Below are positions 1 to 12,169 of a stretch of 64,000 nt of DNA, in pieces. The stretch spans positions 1,382,227-1,446,226 of the forward strand of contig PTFA01000196.1 in NCBI GenBank assembly GCA_003342895.1, given 5' to 3'. The position numbers and the translations under genes were made by a program. This stretch comes from Casuarius casuarius. Lineage: Eukaryota > Chordata > Aves > Casuariiformes > Casuariidae. The notes beneath the pieces were generated by a model that was given only the letters and a program-made list of their open reading frames with translations, made no database searches and had not been told where the DNA came from. Each line of letters opens with the position of its first letter. Positions within the stretch are counted from its first letter, which is position 1.

Positions 1-277
1 ATCATGATGCAGCTGAGGAGTAACTGGCAAAAAAAAAAAAAAGAGGAAAAAAAAAAATCAGAATGAAACCAGAAGTGTTGGCTTAGTAATTTTAGTAATT
101 TTAAGCGCGTGTTCACAAATCAAAGCAAGCGTTGTGCTCATCAACAATGGCCGGATCGGGCTCACGCTGTTGCAAACACAACAACGACCTGGGCTCTGAA
201 TTTGTAGGTTTACAGTTTACTGGCATTTTTTTTTATATACATATACATATATATATATATATGTATATAAAAAAAAA

Positions 278-310
<33 letters not shown>

Positions 311-1977
311 TATATGGCATCCAGACTTTAAATGATATTGCAAGTAGAAATAGCATGATAAACCTTCAAAGCCGAAATAAAAAAGAACCTGTGTTTTAAC
401 TTAGCGGCGCGTATTTATACAGCCGGCACCGTTTAGTCCGGCATGTTTGAATGAGTGCAAGTCTGTGGTCACAGTTGTGTATAAAAATATTGTAGCCTGC
501 TCCTGCTTTAGGAACTAAACTTTGGTTCCCAATAGCTCCCTCTGTAATTCTCTTTCCAAATAAAAGGAAGAACTATTCCTGGCTCGTAACGGTGTATTTC
601 TGTGGCTTCTTGAACTATAATGAAGGCAGTCTGGAATGTGAAAAATTACATACTCCGTGCCAGCGCTTAACCCAGAGTAATTTAGGCTTTAAATGTTTTG
701 AAGTTTACATTTTGAGTCTGTTATTGTACAACTTTTTAATTAAAATGTTGCTGTAATCCAGATCACTAATGCCTCTTGCTCAGAGCTCCATTAACATCCA
801 TCCTAAAACCGCTGCTCCGGGAGTTTGATAATTTTGGTGTAGAGGGCCAAGTCCATCTGCTTGGAAAATTATTTGGTTTCTATTTGGCTGCTTCTAATTG
901 TAGCATTTCAAAGACATCTTTGATATTCGGCGGAGTCCAGCGGCGGAAACATCGGGTCTCGTTCTGTAAATGCGGCAGGGTTTGTCTCTGCTGCAGACTA
1001 AACCTTGATGCCGTGCAAGAAAGNGGCTGCCGCGGTCATCCCGGAGGAACCGGGTCGCTCCATCCCCCATGCCCTACAGAGACACTGTGTGCCATGGACT
1101 CCCATTATCATCTCAATGGCGCGTTTTTCTAACGTATTTGGTAGCGTTTTGATGGGAAAACGGCCTCATTTGGGCGGCCAGATGCCATCGTAGCACAGGA
1201 ACAGCCGTTGTTAGGCTGTAGACATCCATGCCCTGAAACGCGCCTTGGCATCCTAGGCGTAAGCAAGACCGTAACTTGACTTTTGCCCTGAGCTGAAGCT
1301 AAAATCCTCTTGTTCTGTGCGTAAACAGTGGGAATTTGGTCCAGTATCAGTGAGAGATATGAAACTTCAACATCATACAGCTTTTTTTCTTTTTTTTTCT
1401 CCCCAAAGACAGTATCAGAGCTGGCCCGGCTTTTGAAGGAGATTCCCTCAAGACATGTACAATTACCCATTGATTATTCTATTTACATTTATTATTCTAT
1501 TTACCCTTATTAATTATTGCACAATAGTAACAGTTCCCAGCATAGCAGCCTCATACGCAGCCGCCTCCGCGCAGCGTCAATGGCCCCTGCGAACGTCGGC
1601 CACCCTCCGGGATGCTCCCAGCAGGCCAGGAGACCGAGTCCTTGCCTATCGCAAGCCACGGCAGGTCACCCGGAGTTAATTCAAACCCGTAGAATAGAGC
1701 TGACCCCTTAAGCCTCCGACCGCGTTGCATGTGGAGGCTCCAGACCTTGACTTTCATCGTGCTCCACCTTGACGTTACGTACTGGAGAGCGACCAGCCCC
1801 TCTGACACGTCCGCTTGAAGGAGCTACCTCCACCCCGCCGCACGCGTTGACCCACTGCGCATCTCCTGACACGCCGGCGTAGCCTGACCCTCCAGCTTCC
1901 TCCCTTATTTTTAGCTGCGAATTTTGTTTTTCAGGTGTAAGTAAAGTGAGGTGTTATTATTTCCACATAATCAGGGC
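1..1977. other. Upstream intergenic DNA, part 1
   Basis: No gene is recognised. The stretch holds A-runs at 31-58, a TA/CA microsatellite at 226-316 and a moderately complex block at about 430-1000 with homeodomain-like TAATT motifs and a TEAD-like GGAATG. A CpG-containing stretch follows (1550-1900). One ambiguous base lies at 1024. The open frames here are short and overlapping. Confidence 0.5.
226..316. repeat. (TA)n/(CA)n compound microsatellite
   Basis: A T-run leads into alternating TA with interruptions, an A-run, more TA and then (CA)7. The low-complexity open frame over it is an artefact. Confidence 0.9.
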
Positions 1978-1993
1978 AAAAAAAAAAAAAAAA

Positions 1994-2105
1994 CCAGTTT
2001 CACTTTCTTTGAAGCTTTTTATCTCCCTACAACTGGATTTGAATCTCTGACTTCATCACCACAACCCCCGAGCCATAACCACAAGGCCACATGGTCCCAG
2101 AGCTG
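1994..2105 (-). mobile_element. tRNA-derived SINE remnant (MIR-like head)
   Basis: Read on the minus strand, TGGTTATGGC (from 2081) resembles a Pol III A box and AGATTCAAATCC (2046-2035) a B box. From the A-box start to the B-box end there are 47 bases, the same as in my recollection of the MIR SINE head. A run of T (A on plus, 1978-1993) follows at the 3' side. The arms do not fold as a true tRNA, so this is a SINE fragment, not a tRNA gene. Confidence 0.45.
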
Positions 2106-2110
2106 TTTTT

Positions 2111-4430
2111 GGAGGTGGTAGTGATGCGAGTTATTTTAGAAGCTGCTAGCTATAAATTTCAGTTATATTTGAAGGAGGGTAAGTTGGCTTTGAAAGCTNT
2201 CGGTGAGTCTGTCCTTCAGCGACTGGCGGGCAATTACCCAGGCCACTGGCAGGAGCGNGAGGCGCAGGCTGCCCCGCAGCCCTGCCATAAACCGCCGAGC
2301 ACAAACAAACACCAATTGTGAACTACTGTTGAGCTAATTGGGCCTCGTCAGTACTGCTGTCCCAGGACGGGCTGTGACGCAGAAAGTCAATCTGCACAAA
2401 GTCAGGTTTTCATTACGGCGAGCTCCAAATAGCATCAAAACAAGTCAATTTTAGCCCGCTCGCCTGCGTGCGATAAATGCAACCCAGCCACCTTGGTTTA
2501 AAAAAATAAATAAATGAAGCTTCACCCTGACCCTTCAGTTCATGATGCATTTTTGCACTCTTGGTTTCCTGCCTGAAAATAAACGTGAATCTGCTAGGGC
2601 ATGCCACTCGATCTCTAAATTACACAGGCAAATGCTGTGAACTGTGACTGTAACTGCAAAAGTGCATTTGCAAAATAAAGACCATTTGCCAAAATGATAT
2701 GCTGGATTGAAAAGTCTTCCTTGCCGTTGCGCCAGGATTTGTCCAAAGGAGGGTGCCCCGACACAGCCAGAGCCCAGCTGCCAGGTACAGCACGGGATAA
2801 AGATGCCAAACAAGCAACGACAGCACGTGAGTTAATGCTAACACTGCAAAATGTGGGCTTCATCTCTTCCCCATCTAGAAACTGTTTACATTTTTTCTCA
2901 TCTCGTAGCAGCAATTTTCAACTGCAAAAGTTAAGTTAACCACATCTGTGTGAAACGCAGATAACTTTGGGAGCAAAATGATACCAATCAAAATAAGGGT
3001 CATCTGAGAGATGGTGGTAGTTACTCATTCAAATCATGTTTCACACATCCAGCTCCCCGTTCAGTATTGCATTGCCACTGGTGTTGCAAAACATAGCTGC
3101 TCAAACAGCACCACTAACACCAGCAAAAGAGACATTAATTTGACTCTCTTCCTCAAGATACGGATGACCTTTATCCCTGGAGATGCCACCATGCCATACC
3201 AGCCCCAAGGGAAAGGCAGACGGCAGGAATGCTGCTGTTGAAGACAAATAACAGAGATGGTTCAGGTGAGAATAAATACACATTATTGACCAGGTAGCAA
3301 GAAAAAGAGCAGGGCAGGGAAGTCAGATTGCGCCAGTGAACCTGCTCCTCGCAACCATCCTGCTCCTGCAATATCTGAGTTAAGTATTGAGATTACAGAG
3401 GCAGGTCAACATCACAGGCAGTTCTCGTTCATGCCCAGGGCAATAACTTACCCATAAGGTGATGACNACCCAGACAAAGATGAGACTATTGGAAATACTC
3501 CCAGGAAACTCGGAAATCGCGTAGCTCTCATGGTCCGGAGTTACCATCCATGACTCCAAGCTGTTATTACTGACGGACACGAGAAGTCGCTTCAGGTTAA
3601 GGTTTCCTAGACTACTGCAAAAAAGTCAACTCAAGAGAAAATAGCATTCTCGGCATCAAAAGTCACATCTATTTTGATACTTCAACTCATTTTTGAAGCA
3701 GGACTCCCTTTGGAATTGCAGGGAAAAGTCGACAAGAAAAAATAAAACACTTCTTTTACTAACCTGGGGTGTAAAACTCANGGATAAAGGAACGATAAAG
3801 CACAACCAACCTCTTCTGCTGTCTCTCAGGAAATCAGGAGTCNGTTGGGCCTGTTATAACTATTATTTAATAGCTGTGGACCAGCAGAGACTTGTGCTCA
3901 GCGCTGGACACAGGCCTTTTACTGAAAAAACTCACAACAGCCATTTTGTGCTGGTTTCCAGGAAGGAAAGGTTGCTCCTGGAGCCTAAGAAAACTGTCAC
4001 AAAAATCTCGAAGGAAAACGAAAAAAAAAAACCAAACAAACAAGGAAAACATTTCACTAGACCCCATCTTTGGAAAAATGTAAAAATATTTTTCCATCCA
4101 GAGGAATAACTATAAATAATGGCTGAACTATTAAAAGGCTGAATGCACTAAAAAAAAAAAGAAAAAAAGGCTATTTACATAGGAGCATTCTGTGCCGTTT
4201 CGGTCTAATTTGTCACCGGCGGAGGAGCCTCGTACGTTAGCTGGAGGAAATCCAGCGCTTTCAAAGGTTTTCTGTCAGGGCTTGAAAAGCTGCCAGTTTT
4301 TTTAATGGAGCCGAGCAGTCTCAGGCCTGTTGTTCTCAGAGATTTTGCGAGCCAGGGCCGCATGTTAGCAGGAAACGGAGCCAAGTGGGCTTCCTGAGCG
4401 TCTGCAAGAGGAAACACTGTAATAAGCATG
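2111..4430. other. Upstream intergenic DNA, part 2
   Basis: Nothing with recognisable coding content is present. The longest open frame (3693-4109, 138 codons) is lysine-rich, contains two ambiguous bases and resembles no family I know. Ambiguous bases lie at 2199, 2258, 3467, 3781 and 3843. An A-rich tract lies at 4020-4045. Confidence 0.5.
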
Positions 4431-4440
4431 GAGGCTGTGG

Positions 4441-4740
4441 TTAAAAATAACTCCGGTATATAAAGGCCGCGAAGGATCCCCTCGCAGTCATACGCGCCGC
4501 TGCCTCTTGGCCGGCTGCGCCGCGCCGCTTCCATGTGAATGAGCCGCTTCGCCATCGCAGCGGAGCAGGTGGTTTTTAAGCGAAAGGAGGCAGAAAACGG
4601 GCTGCGAGGAAGCGAAGCACGGGACGGGTCTTACTTTGCATGTTTTCGGCAAGCGGGAGGCCAGGCTTTATTTCGAGACCATCGTCGGACTAAGGCTGAA
4701 GTGTAGCTACAGGGCTTTCAGGGTTTAGGCTGAAATAAAA
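4441..4740 (+). promoter_or_regulatory. Candidate promoter / small transcription unit
   Basis: TTAAAAATAA (4441-4450, MEF2-like) and a strong TATA box TATATAAAGG (4457-4466) precede a CpG-rich segment. A short frame of 55 codons (ATG 4539, stop TAG 4704-4706) follows, then AATAAA at 4734-4739. A start-stop ATGTGA lies immediately before the ATG, and the ATG context is weak. The peptide (starting MSRFAIAAEQVVFKRKEAEN) matches nothing I know. This could be a short noncoding or enhancer transcript, a small gene, or chance. Confidence 0.3.
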
Positions 4741-7700
4741 GTTGCATTGAAAAATAACTGTTGTTTTTTCTTCTGCAATATGAAACTCAAACAAACAAAA
4801 AAAAGGAACAGTATGAATCATGCAGGCTCTTAAGCAACAGAAGAAAGGGCACCCTGAATCGCTACCACCGGGCCCAGTGTGGCTTGTACCACTTCTGCTA
4901 CAAAAGCTTTAATCCCCTGTGCCCCCCTGCCGGTGTTGGCCAACTGGAGGAGCTAAATGTGGCAAGCGCCAGCTGAAGGGATTGGCAGCCATCAATCAGT
5001 GTTTTGCAGTCCTCGTGCATTGCTTTGCTATCGAGCAGGGCCCTGCCTGCTTCCCTTGGCTGAACTTATTTTGCATAGAATTGCACCGCTCTCTTTTCTC
5101 TCGGAGGCAGTGATTTTGCTTGCAAATACAGGATAAAACCGTACTGGTTATTTGGCAAATTAATGCACCCTTTTCCCTGCTGTAACCTGATACTAATCTG
5201 CTAACATCCATACTGGACTCCAGTCTGAACACTTCTTTGTAGCCTGCATTACACTGTAATTGGCAAAACGCATTCTTCCCAGGCCTGTATTTTTATTGCA
5301 AACATTTATTTGGCACTTTATGTGGCAAATGAAAAGAAAATTTCACAACTCATTCTACAAAGTTGCATTGTATTAGGCTGTCCCTTGAAAAGTATTTTAT
5401 TGCTCAAGAATAGCTGTAACCGTTCAAGGGATTTCAACAACATTATTCTCTTAGAGTTGCTGTATATACTGCATCTGTTATAGCACCAAAAATTATTAAT
5501 TTTAACCAATATCAGTCAAAATTGTTTGACTGGCACTTAACTGCACTCTAGAGTTTATTGGCAGCGAGAAGGGTGATACTCCTTGAAGATACAGGCACAG
5601 AACAGGTTGCAGTAAATTTGCAGGGTGCATGAAAAAGTTGAACTTTCTGTTTCTGAATACAAAGCATTTTCTACAAGACACAAAGCCCAACTCCTAAACT
5701 CAGATATATCCAGGAACTTAAATATATAAATATCCTAAAAGATGGGCATTAATAGTTCAAGAAACAAAACGGTCACGACAATGGACGTTAAGTGCCTGGA
5801 AAAAAGGCTGTCCCAAAATATCCCACTGAAATTTCAAAGCTGAATCATAATGATATTGTAAGCATGGAAAAAATATATACCATTTTCAATACTTCAGTGA
5901 TCTAAGTCTGAAAAGGACTTCACAGTCCAGGAAGACAAATGAGATCAGCTGCTCTATACATACAGCCTATCATGCAAAGATGCCTGTCTTCCTCTCGCTG
6001 GCTAATGCACCAAGCTCTGATTCATACTTCCATGTATTCAAACAGGGAAAGTCATTCCAGGCAGCAAGCAATACCAATTAACGCTGTCACAGTTAATGAA
6101 ATGCTTGCTCCACTATTTCCCATTACTCAACTGCAGGACATATGACTAATAAGCCGTAAGTAATACAGGTGCAGTACAAAGAAGGTATTCTCTAAACGAG
6201 AACCAAATCCCACATGTTCATCACATTAAACGAGGCTCCCTCCCCCATCCTCCAGTACAGACTTTGTGTATTTGGTGAACAAACTTCTACTTATCAGATA
6301 AGGCTGCAACCTATAAAGATGTTCTGCATGTCAACGAGGGAAAAAACCCAAACCCTTCCTCACTTCTAACCAGTCGTCTGCTCCCGGCGAGTTTTTGAGT
6401 GCTGTCCAGTCTCCTCCCCCTCTGCCAGTTAAAACCTGTGAACTTCAAAGTGACAAAACGATCTGCTCAGAAAGCCATCTGCATCTGCCCTGCTGACTCA
6501 GACTGCAACAGCTCTTACAAATTAGAAAGCAAGAAAAGTGCATCTGATTAGTTCTTTGAAGCAACCTCAAACAGAATTTTTTTCCCGCATTAATTAAACC
6601 CCAAACATAGTTTGCGCTTCTAAAAGTCGGTTAACGTTGCCTGTCTCCACAACATTACTAATTGTCTCAAGCGGACAGAAGAGATAAGACATCATTTTAC
6701 TTTTTCTCCTGTCATCTCCAGTAAATTATGTAAGCTTTGTCCTAAAATGCAGACCTGCAAAGACCTCATTAATACGAGATCTAACAACGTATCACCCATT
6801 CCACTCTATTCAACAATTCCCTGAATGTAACAGGATTAAGTGGGATTTTTTAAAATATTACACTCTCTTTGGATGAGTGGAAGTTTTTAACACAAAAGTC
6901 AAGCGTTACGAGGTAACACTCAAACATTTCTTGCTGCTTCGTCAGGAGACTACTCTGCCATAAAGCAGTGAGATGGACCCATCAACTGACCATCTCCATC
7001 CCCTCCCTCATGCTGGTTCCCAAATGTGTTTGTGTTTTGCTAGAGCAGAGACGAGCTGGGTCTTCAGAGCACCATTTTCCTGGGGTCCCAACTTTGGAGA
7101 TGCTATTGCATGTTTATTAATAGTAACAGCTATTTTTCTGAACGAAACTACATAGGTCATTTCTGGCCTACACTCCTATTATTCCACACACACCCTTATT
7201 TGTCCAGCTCTTTACTGGGGATCGGATTCTTTAGCAAAAGCAAACCTCAGTAAAAAGGATGTTGCAGCAATTGAGAATTACTATTCTTAATCAGTGCCTG
7301 ATAATTTAAGCGGCTTCTCAGATGCAGTTCAACGTTTTTGTCGAATTTTTGAAACTGTGCTATTATTTCGTAGGTCTGTAAGTTAAAACAATAAAAAATC
7401 TGTCAAATGTGTTTTTAATTGACATCTGAACGGAACATCTGCAATACAACATATGTGCATTCAGCATTCACATCACTAAGTGCTGCCAGAAACAAAACTA
7501 CATATCTAATCAAAGCAGATAATTAAAAACTGACATAAATCATTTGGGTTTCAAGACTCCCAGGAACAGACGAGTAAACAGGCCTCTCTGAGAGTCTTCA
7601 AAGCCACTTTTAGTCTCCCAAATCAAAAATGATAAAAAAATCATTTGCAGTTGAACACTATCATTCCTCACACAGCAAACTCAAGTTACAACACATACTA

Positions 7701-8030
7701 CTTATCTTAATTAACTTCATAAATTATCTGATTTTTGCATGATTTACTGAACCCACAAATTTACTCTCAGGAAGAGCATGTTAGGAAGAGTATTTTCTTG
7801 CATATTTCTGAGCAAGGTTTTCTTTTTATAAGTAGGCTTATTTACCGCAATGAAATTTAAGCTTATTTTCCCCTCCCATTTCTATGGAAGTCTCCCTAGC
7901 TAAAGTGCACAGTTGTTGGAAGTGGCAACAGTTGACGTTTGGTAATCTTCGTTAAATGAGTTAATAAGGCTTTCACTAAAAAGAATTAAGATTGCCATCA
8001 CAAAGAATGGAAATGATAGAGCTGTCAATA
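4741..8030. other. Upstream intergenic DNA, part 3
   Basis: The stretch is A/T-rich with no gene recognised. It contains a palindromic double GATA site at 6290-6302. Open frames are at most about 70 codons and show no family resemblance. Confidence 0.5.
6290..6302. promoter_or_regulatory. Palindromic GATA site
   Basis: CTTATCAGATAAG is a perfect inverted pair of GATAAG separated by one base. It contains the ATCAGATA core that GATA factors bind with both zinc fingers. It lies 6.8 kb upstream of the KLF2 start codon. A regulatory role is inferred. Confidence 0.4.
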
Positions 8031-8037
8031 ATAACGC

Positions 8038-8870
8038 TGAAAAAGCGGAAGTGCTAAAAAATATTTCTGTTCTCTCTTTGGGAAAAAGCCAGATGCTGCA
8101 TTCAGATCGGACAATAATGATGTTGAAATACTTTCCATTCCAGTAACTAAGGAGGATGTTAAAACAACTGCTACTCAACTCAAACAATATTAAGTTGCCA
8201 GGTCTGGGTAACTTATATGCAAGTGTTTTAAAAGAACCAACTAAGGAGATATCCAGATGGTTAATGTTTATTATCAATCAATTTCAGAGCCGCAGGGGAA
8301 GCCCCAGGTGACTGGAAGAATGCTAATATTATGTCAATATTTTAAAAGGGTAAACAGAATGACCCAGATACGCCTGGCAGTGTTTTATAAACCTGGGCAA
8401 AATACTGGAAGGACTTGAAAGATGAGCAGAATCATAAATAAAGACAGTTGACGCAGTTAATGGCAATCAACAATGGCTCTAAACACTGCAGTGTACCAAA
8501 CATCTCCGTAAGGATTTGACTAGGTGCAGGATGATATTCCCAGGGAGAAGCAAGAAGGCTGGATATCAATATGGTGTGCAGACACACAAATTGGTCCAAA
8601 CTCGCCGACAGATCTCAGAAATCTAACTTAAATTTTAATCAAGCTAGTGTATTAGTTCTCCCCACCCCCCTTTTTTAACCATCACTTTCCATTCAACATT
8701 GTTAACAATGACCTGGAAGAAAACAAAACCTGTTAACTGATAAAGCAGTAGATGGCAAAGATCAAAGAAGAGTTACATAATCAGAAGGACGCGGCATTGT
8801 TAAAGAATAATTTTAATTGCTTCGCTAGCCGGCAGGAACAGACAACATGTCTTGCGATACAGACAAGCTT
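8038..8870 (+). mobile_element. Decayed CR1-type LINE (reverse transcriptase region)
   Basis: The stretch reads like amniote CR1/L3-type ORF2. A segment around GCCAGATGCTG and AACTAAGGAGGATGTTAAA leads to the reverse-transcriptase block GGTGACTGGAAGAATGCTAA ... AAAAGGGTAAACAGAATGACC near 8309-8365. ATGACCTGGAAGAAAAC follows near 8709. Many stops and frameshifts interrupt it, so it is inactive and old. The ends are approximate. Confidence 0.75.
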
Positions 8871-11800
8871 CAGGCCACGCTTCCAAGAACGGAGACTGCA
8901 GGCGGCTCTGCGTCTCGGCATGGACCGCAGCAGGTTGCTGCCTAGGCCAGCGGGCTGCTGAGAGCAGCAGAACTGCTCTGCCACGGGATGCCTATTGCCA
9001 GATGCCTCTTTTAGGGGTGTCTTTTCTTAAAAGTGGTGGGGGCAATGCAGTGCATGCTTCCCAGACCTGCCATCGCCCCTCCCAGGACTTTTTGCCACCT
9101 TTCAGTCTCCCCAGCACCCCCCATGCCTTCTGCTGTAATTAATGCTATAAATTAGAGTTAGCTGAAAAGCCTCAAGCCAGCCCTGCATGGACCGTATTTA
9201 CGTGGTGGTGGTGCCCTTCGCTGGGAAGCAGAAATGCTGTGAAAGAGCTGGGGGGGAGCAGGATTTTGCTGGTCCCCAGGTGTGAGCTTCCAGGGCGACA
9301 CCGTCATTAAAAGTGCAAAGTGCAGTCCTTGGCGAAAGAGGGACAAGTCACGTTTAGCCGCAGGATGGTGCTCTTCCACATTTCTGGTGCTCAGACCTCA
9401 AGAAAGATTTCAAAAGCTGCATATAGTTCAGAGAAATTAAAAAAAAAAAGGAGAGAAAATATGTCAATACTGAAAACTTAAGGAGCCCCATCAATTTAAG
9501 TTTATCAAAGAGAAGATTAAAGTTAACCTTTAAGGCCCCCCATATGGGGAACAAACTCCAGTCGTGAAAGAACTAGTCAAAAAGATGCCTTCATCAAAGT
9601 AATTTCTGATATGCCTTCACCGAGATAAAAAGGCGTACAGGATTAAATCAGTCTCAAAAATTAAGAGACGCCTCTCTCAAAATACCTGCGTATTTCACTT
9701 CATGTGGTTGTTTACATCATTTTATCAACTTCTTGGAGAACACGCTTTAAAAAGTACTAACTTGGAATCTGTAACTTAAAACTAAATCATCAAAAAAGCT
9801 GTAAGTCAGCAGAAGGAGGCAGAGAGACAGGTAGGGAAATCCTACGCCAATGCTCGTCTCATTTGAATATGACTGGTCGTGGTGTGTTGCTAGTGCTGTG
9901 ATTTTGAAATCGGCAATGGTGGTAAGAGGTGTAATTCCCATCTCATTTACACTGCTATTATTACGTTAATTCTAGGTACAATCGGGATTAAACTTTCTGA
10001 GAACACTCCCCTGAGAAAGGCGCTTTTTTTGTTGTTGTTTGAGTTCAGCAATGACTCAGAGCGCGGAGCAGCCAGGTGACGTGGGCACGCTCACCAGCAC
10101 ATCCAGCTGCAGCCCTTCGCCACCAGGCCCGTCACAGACCCAGCTCTGACTCGTTTATTAGCCTGTGCAGTCTTGACTACAATCCCTGAAAAAGTTTCTT
10201 TTGATGTAGAAATAACAACAGAGATCAGCAGCAACACCTAGAAAAAAAAATCAACTTTGCCATACAAAAATGGTAGAGCTTGTGTTTACTCTGGCTGGAA
10301 GACAAATCGCACAGCGCTTAGTACTCCTCTACACTCAGCGGATTTGCAAATACTTCCTAATCTCTTGTTCTTCACGTATATACACCAGCGGCATCACTGC
10401 CCATCTACACTGCTGTAAGCCGGACCAGTGCCAGGGGCTTGATTTTAGATATTTCAAATACAAGTTGCACAGGGCAGAAAGACAGAAACATCAGCGCAGT
10501 GACCATGGGCCATGGGGAAGATCGCGGCACAGTTGTACTCAGCTTGCACCAGTGACTCACAACACAAATACATGCTCACATTCGGCTCCCCAGGTTTAAT
10601 ATACTTAGAGTTTTTAGCTTAGCAGCTTTACTTGAAAACAAAAAAGAAACTAAAGGCAGTGAATTTATTATTTCATACACTTGGCTTTCATCCTCACTAC
10701 CCACTAAACATTTCCTTTATGCAAAGAAAAAAACACAACATAGCTTAGGGGACGGAGTGAATGCAAACAAATGTCCTGCCAGTGCCTACTGGAAGACAGC
10801 ATATGACCAGAGATTCTCAGCAAAATTTACACTTGCAGTTGTATATCCTAGAAACAAAATATTTTGTTATAGCTGTTGCTGAAACCACAAGAACATAAAC
10901 TGACACAGACATTCAGGGTGTGTTATCAAGGGAACATTCACATTCATTCTGAATTCATCAGAGTATATTTTCTTGGCTGACTCACAGAGCCATATATACG
11001 TATTGTACACTTACTAACATTTTATTAGAGGAAAAGAGTTTACATTGAAAGATTACACAAGTGTGACATTACATAGCTATGAGTCATACATATTTGTGTA
11101 CTTCGTTACCATGCATTCAGTGTATTGATTCTGCTCCAGTCACAGAAGTTTGGCTGCTCCTCCTGGCCATCCTGTGAACTTTTAGAATAAAAAGTATAGA
11201 AAGTTATACAAGAGATATTCATTATTTTAAAACATGTGCAGCTATTGAAAAGATCATTTGCTCACCCTAGCAACCGTGCTTGCCTGCAACGGCTGCATCC
11301 AGCCGCAGTCCTGGGACGGGCTCTCGGTACATGCTCAAAATGCTCCTGAGAACCAGAACCCATCAAGGCCCATCACTCCTTCCCCTCGTGGGGCACCCAA
11401 GGCATAAAAGTGAGAGTTGTTCTCCTACGCTCTTCTGATCCTCCAACTCGCTTAGAAATCCTTTTAGAAGTGGCTGCAAAGGAAGTATGGAGGAGGTAAG
11501 GGAAAGCACAGCTCTTTCTCTGAACAAGCTCTCAAAGAATCAGTCTCACCTGTGGTAGATCATCATTTTTTTCTCCTTTAAGAATTGCCACTTCTGCTCT
11601 TTCGTTCTTGGATGACTGCCAACAGCAGTGACTCTCAGAAACACGAGGCTGGGGCACACCAGCAAAAATTGCTGGAGAATAGCGCCTTCAGGCTGGGCAG
11701 CTAAGCTAGAGGCAAAAGTAAGGGAGGAGAAGAGTCCTCTCTACTGAAAATTCAGCCCAGGACCGTAATCTGGCTAAAGCCAAAGGAGATCACAGAAGCG

Positions 11801-12169
11801 ACTTGCATTATTTTTTTCATAATGTCACAGCGAACCGTTGATTTTGGCAAACTTTGTGCAGCAAATGGAAACTCTGCTAGAGACCTGACCTTCCATTAAA
11901 TGCCAGTCTCCAGCATTTTCCTCGCAGGGAGACAGCTCAGGAGTGACATCAAATAACCCTCCATCAGCGCTGAGATGGGACTGTGGGACCTGAGGGCGAC
12001 CACAAAAGGAAGCCTCCAACCTAGGGTCTACCAGCGCGTTTATTCGTGTGTAGGGTGCATCTGCCCCGCTTTCGGCGGCTGTCTCACCTCCCTCTTTCGG
12101 CTCGGTCCATCCCACCCTCCTCTCCGCCAGCTCAAAAGCAAGTTTTCCACTCAATGTCCTCCCCGGCGC
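8871..12169. other. Upstream intergenic DNA, part 4
   Basis: No gene is recognised. The DNA is mixed A/T-rich and moderately GC-rich, with no repeat I can name. Open frames are at most about 110 codons and overlap one another on both strands. The right end passes into the KLF2-proximal minisatellite. Confidence 0.5.

Noticed and set aside
1994..2105. A functional tRNA gene
   Set aside because: The A- and B-box-like motifs are present, but no acceptor, anticodon or T-arm pairing can be drawn.
3693..4109. 138-codon lysine-rich frame
   Set aside because: It contains two ambiguous bases and A-runs, and has no recognisable domain or splice context.
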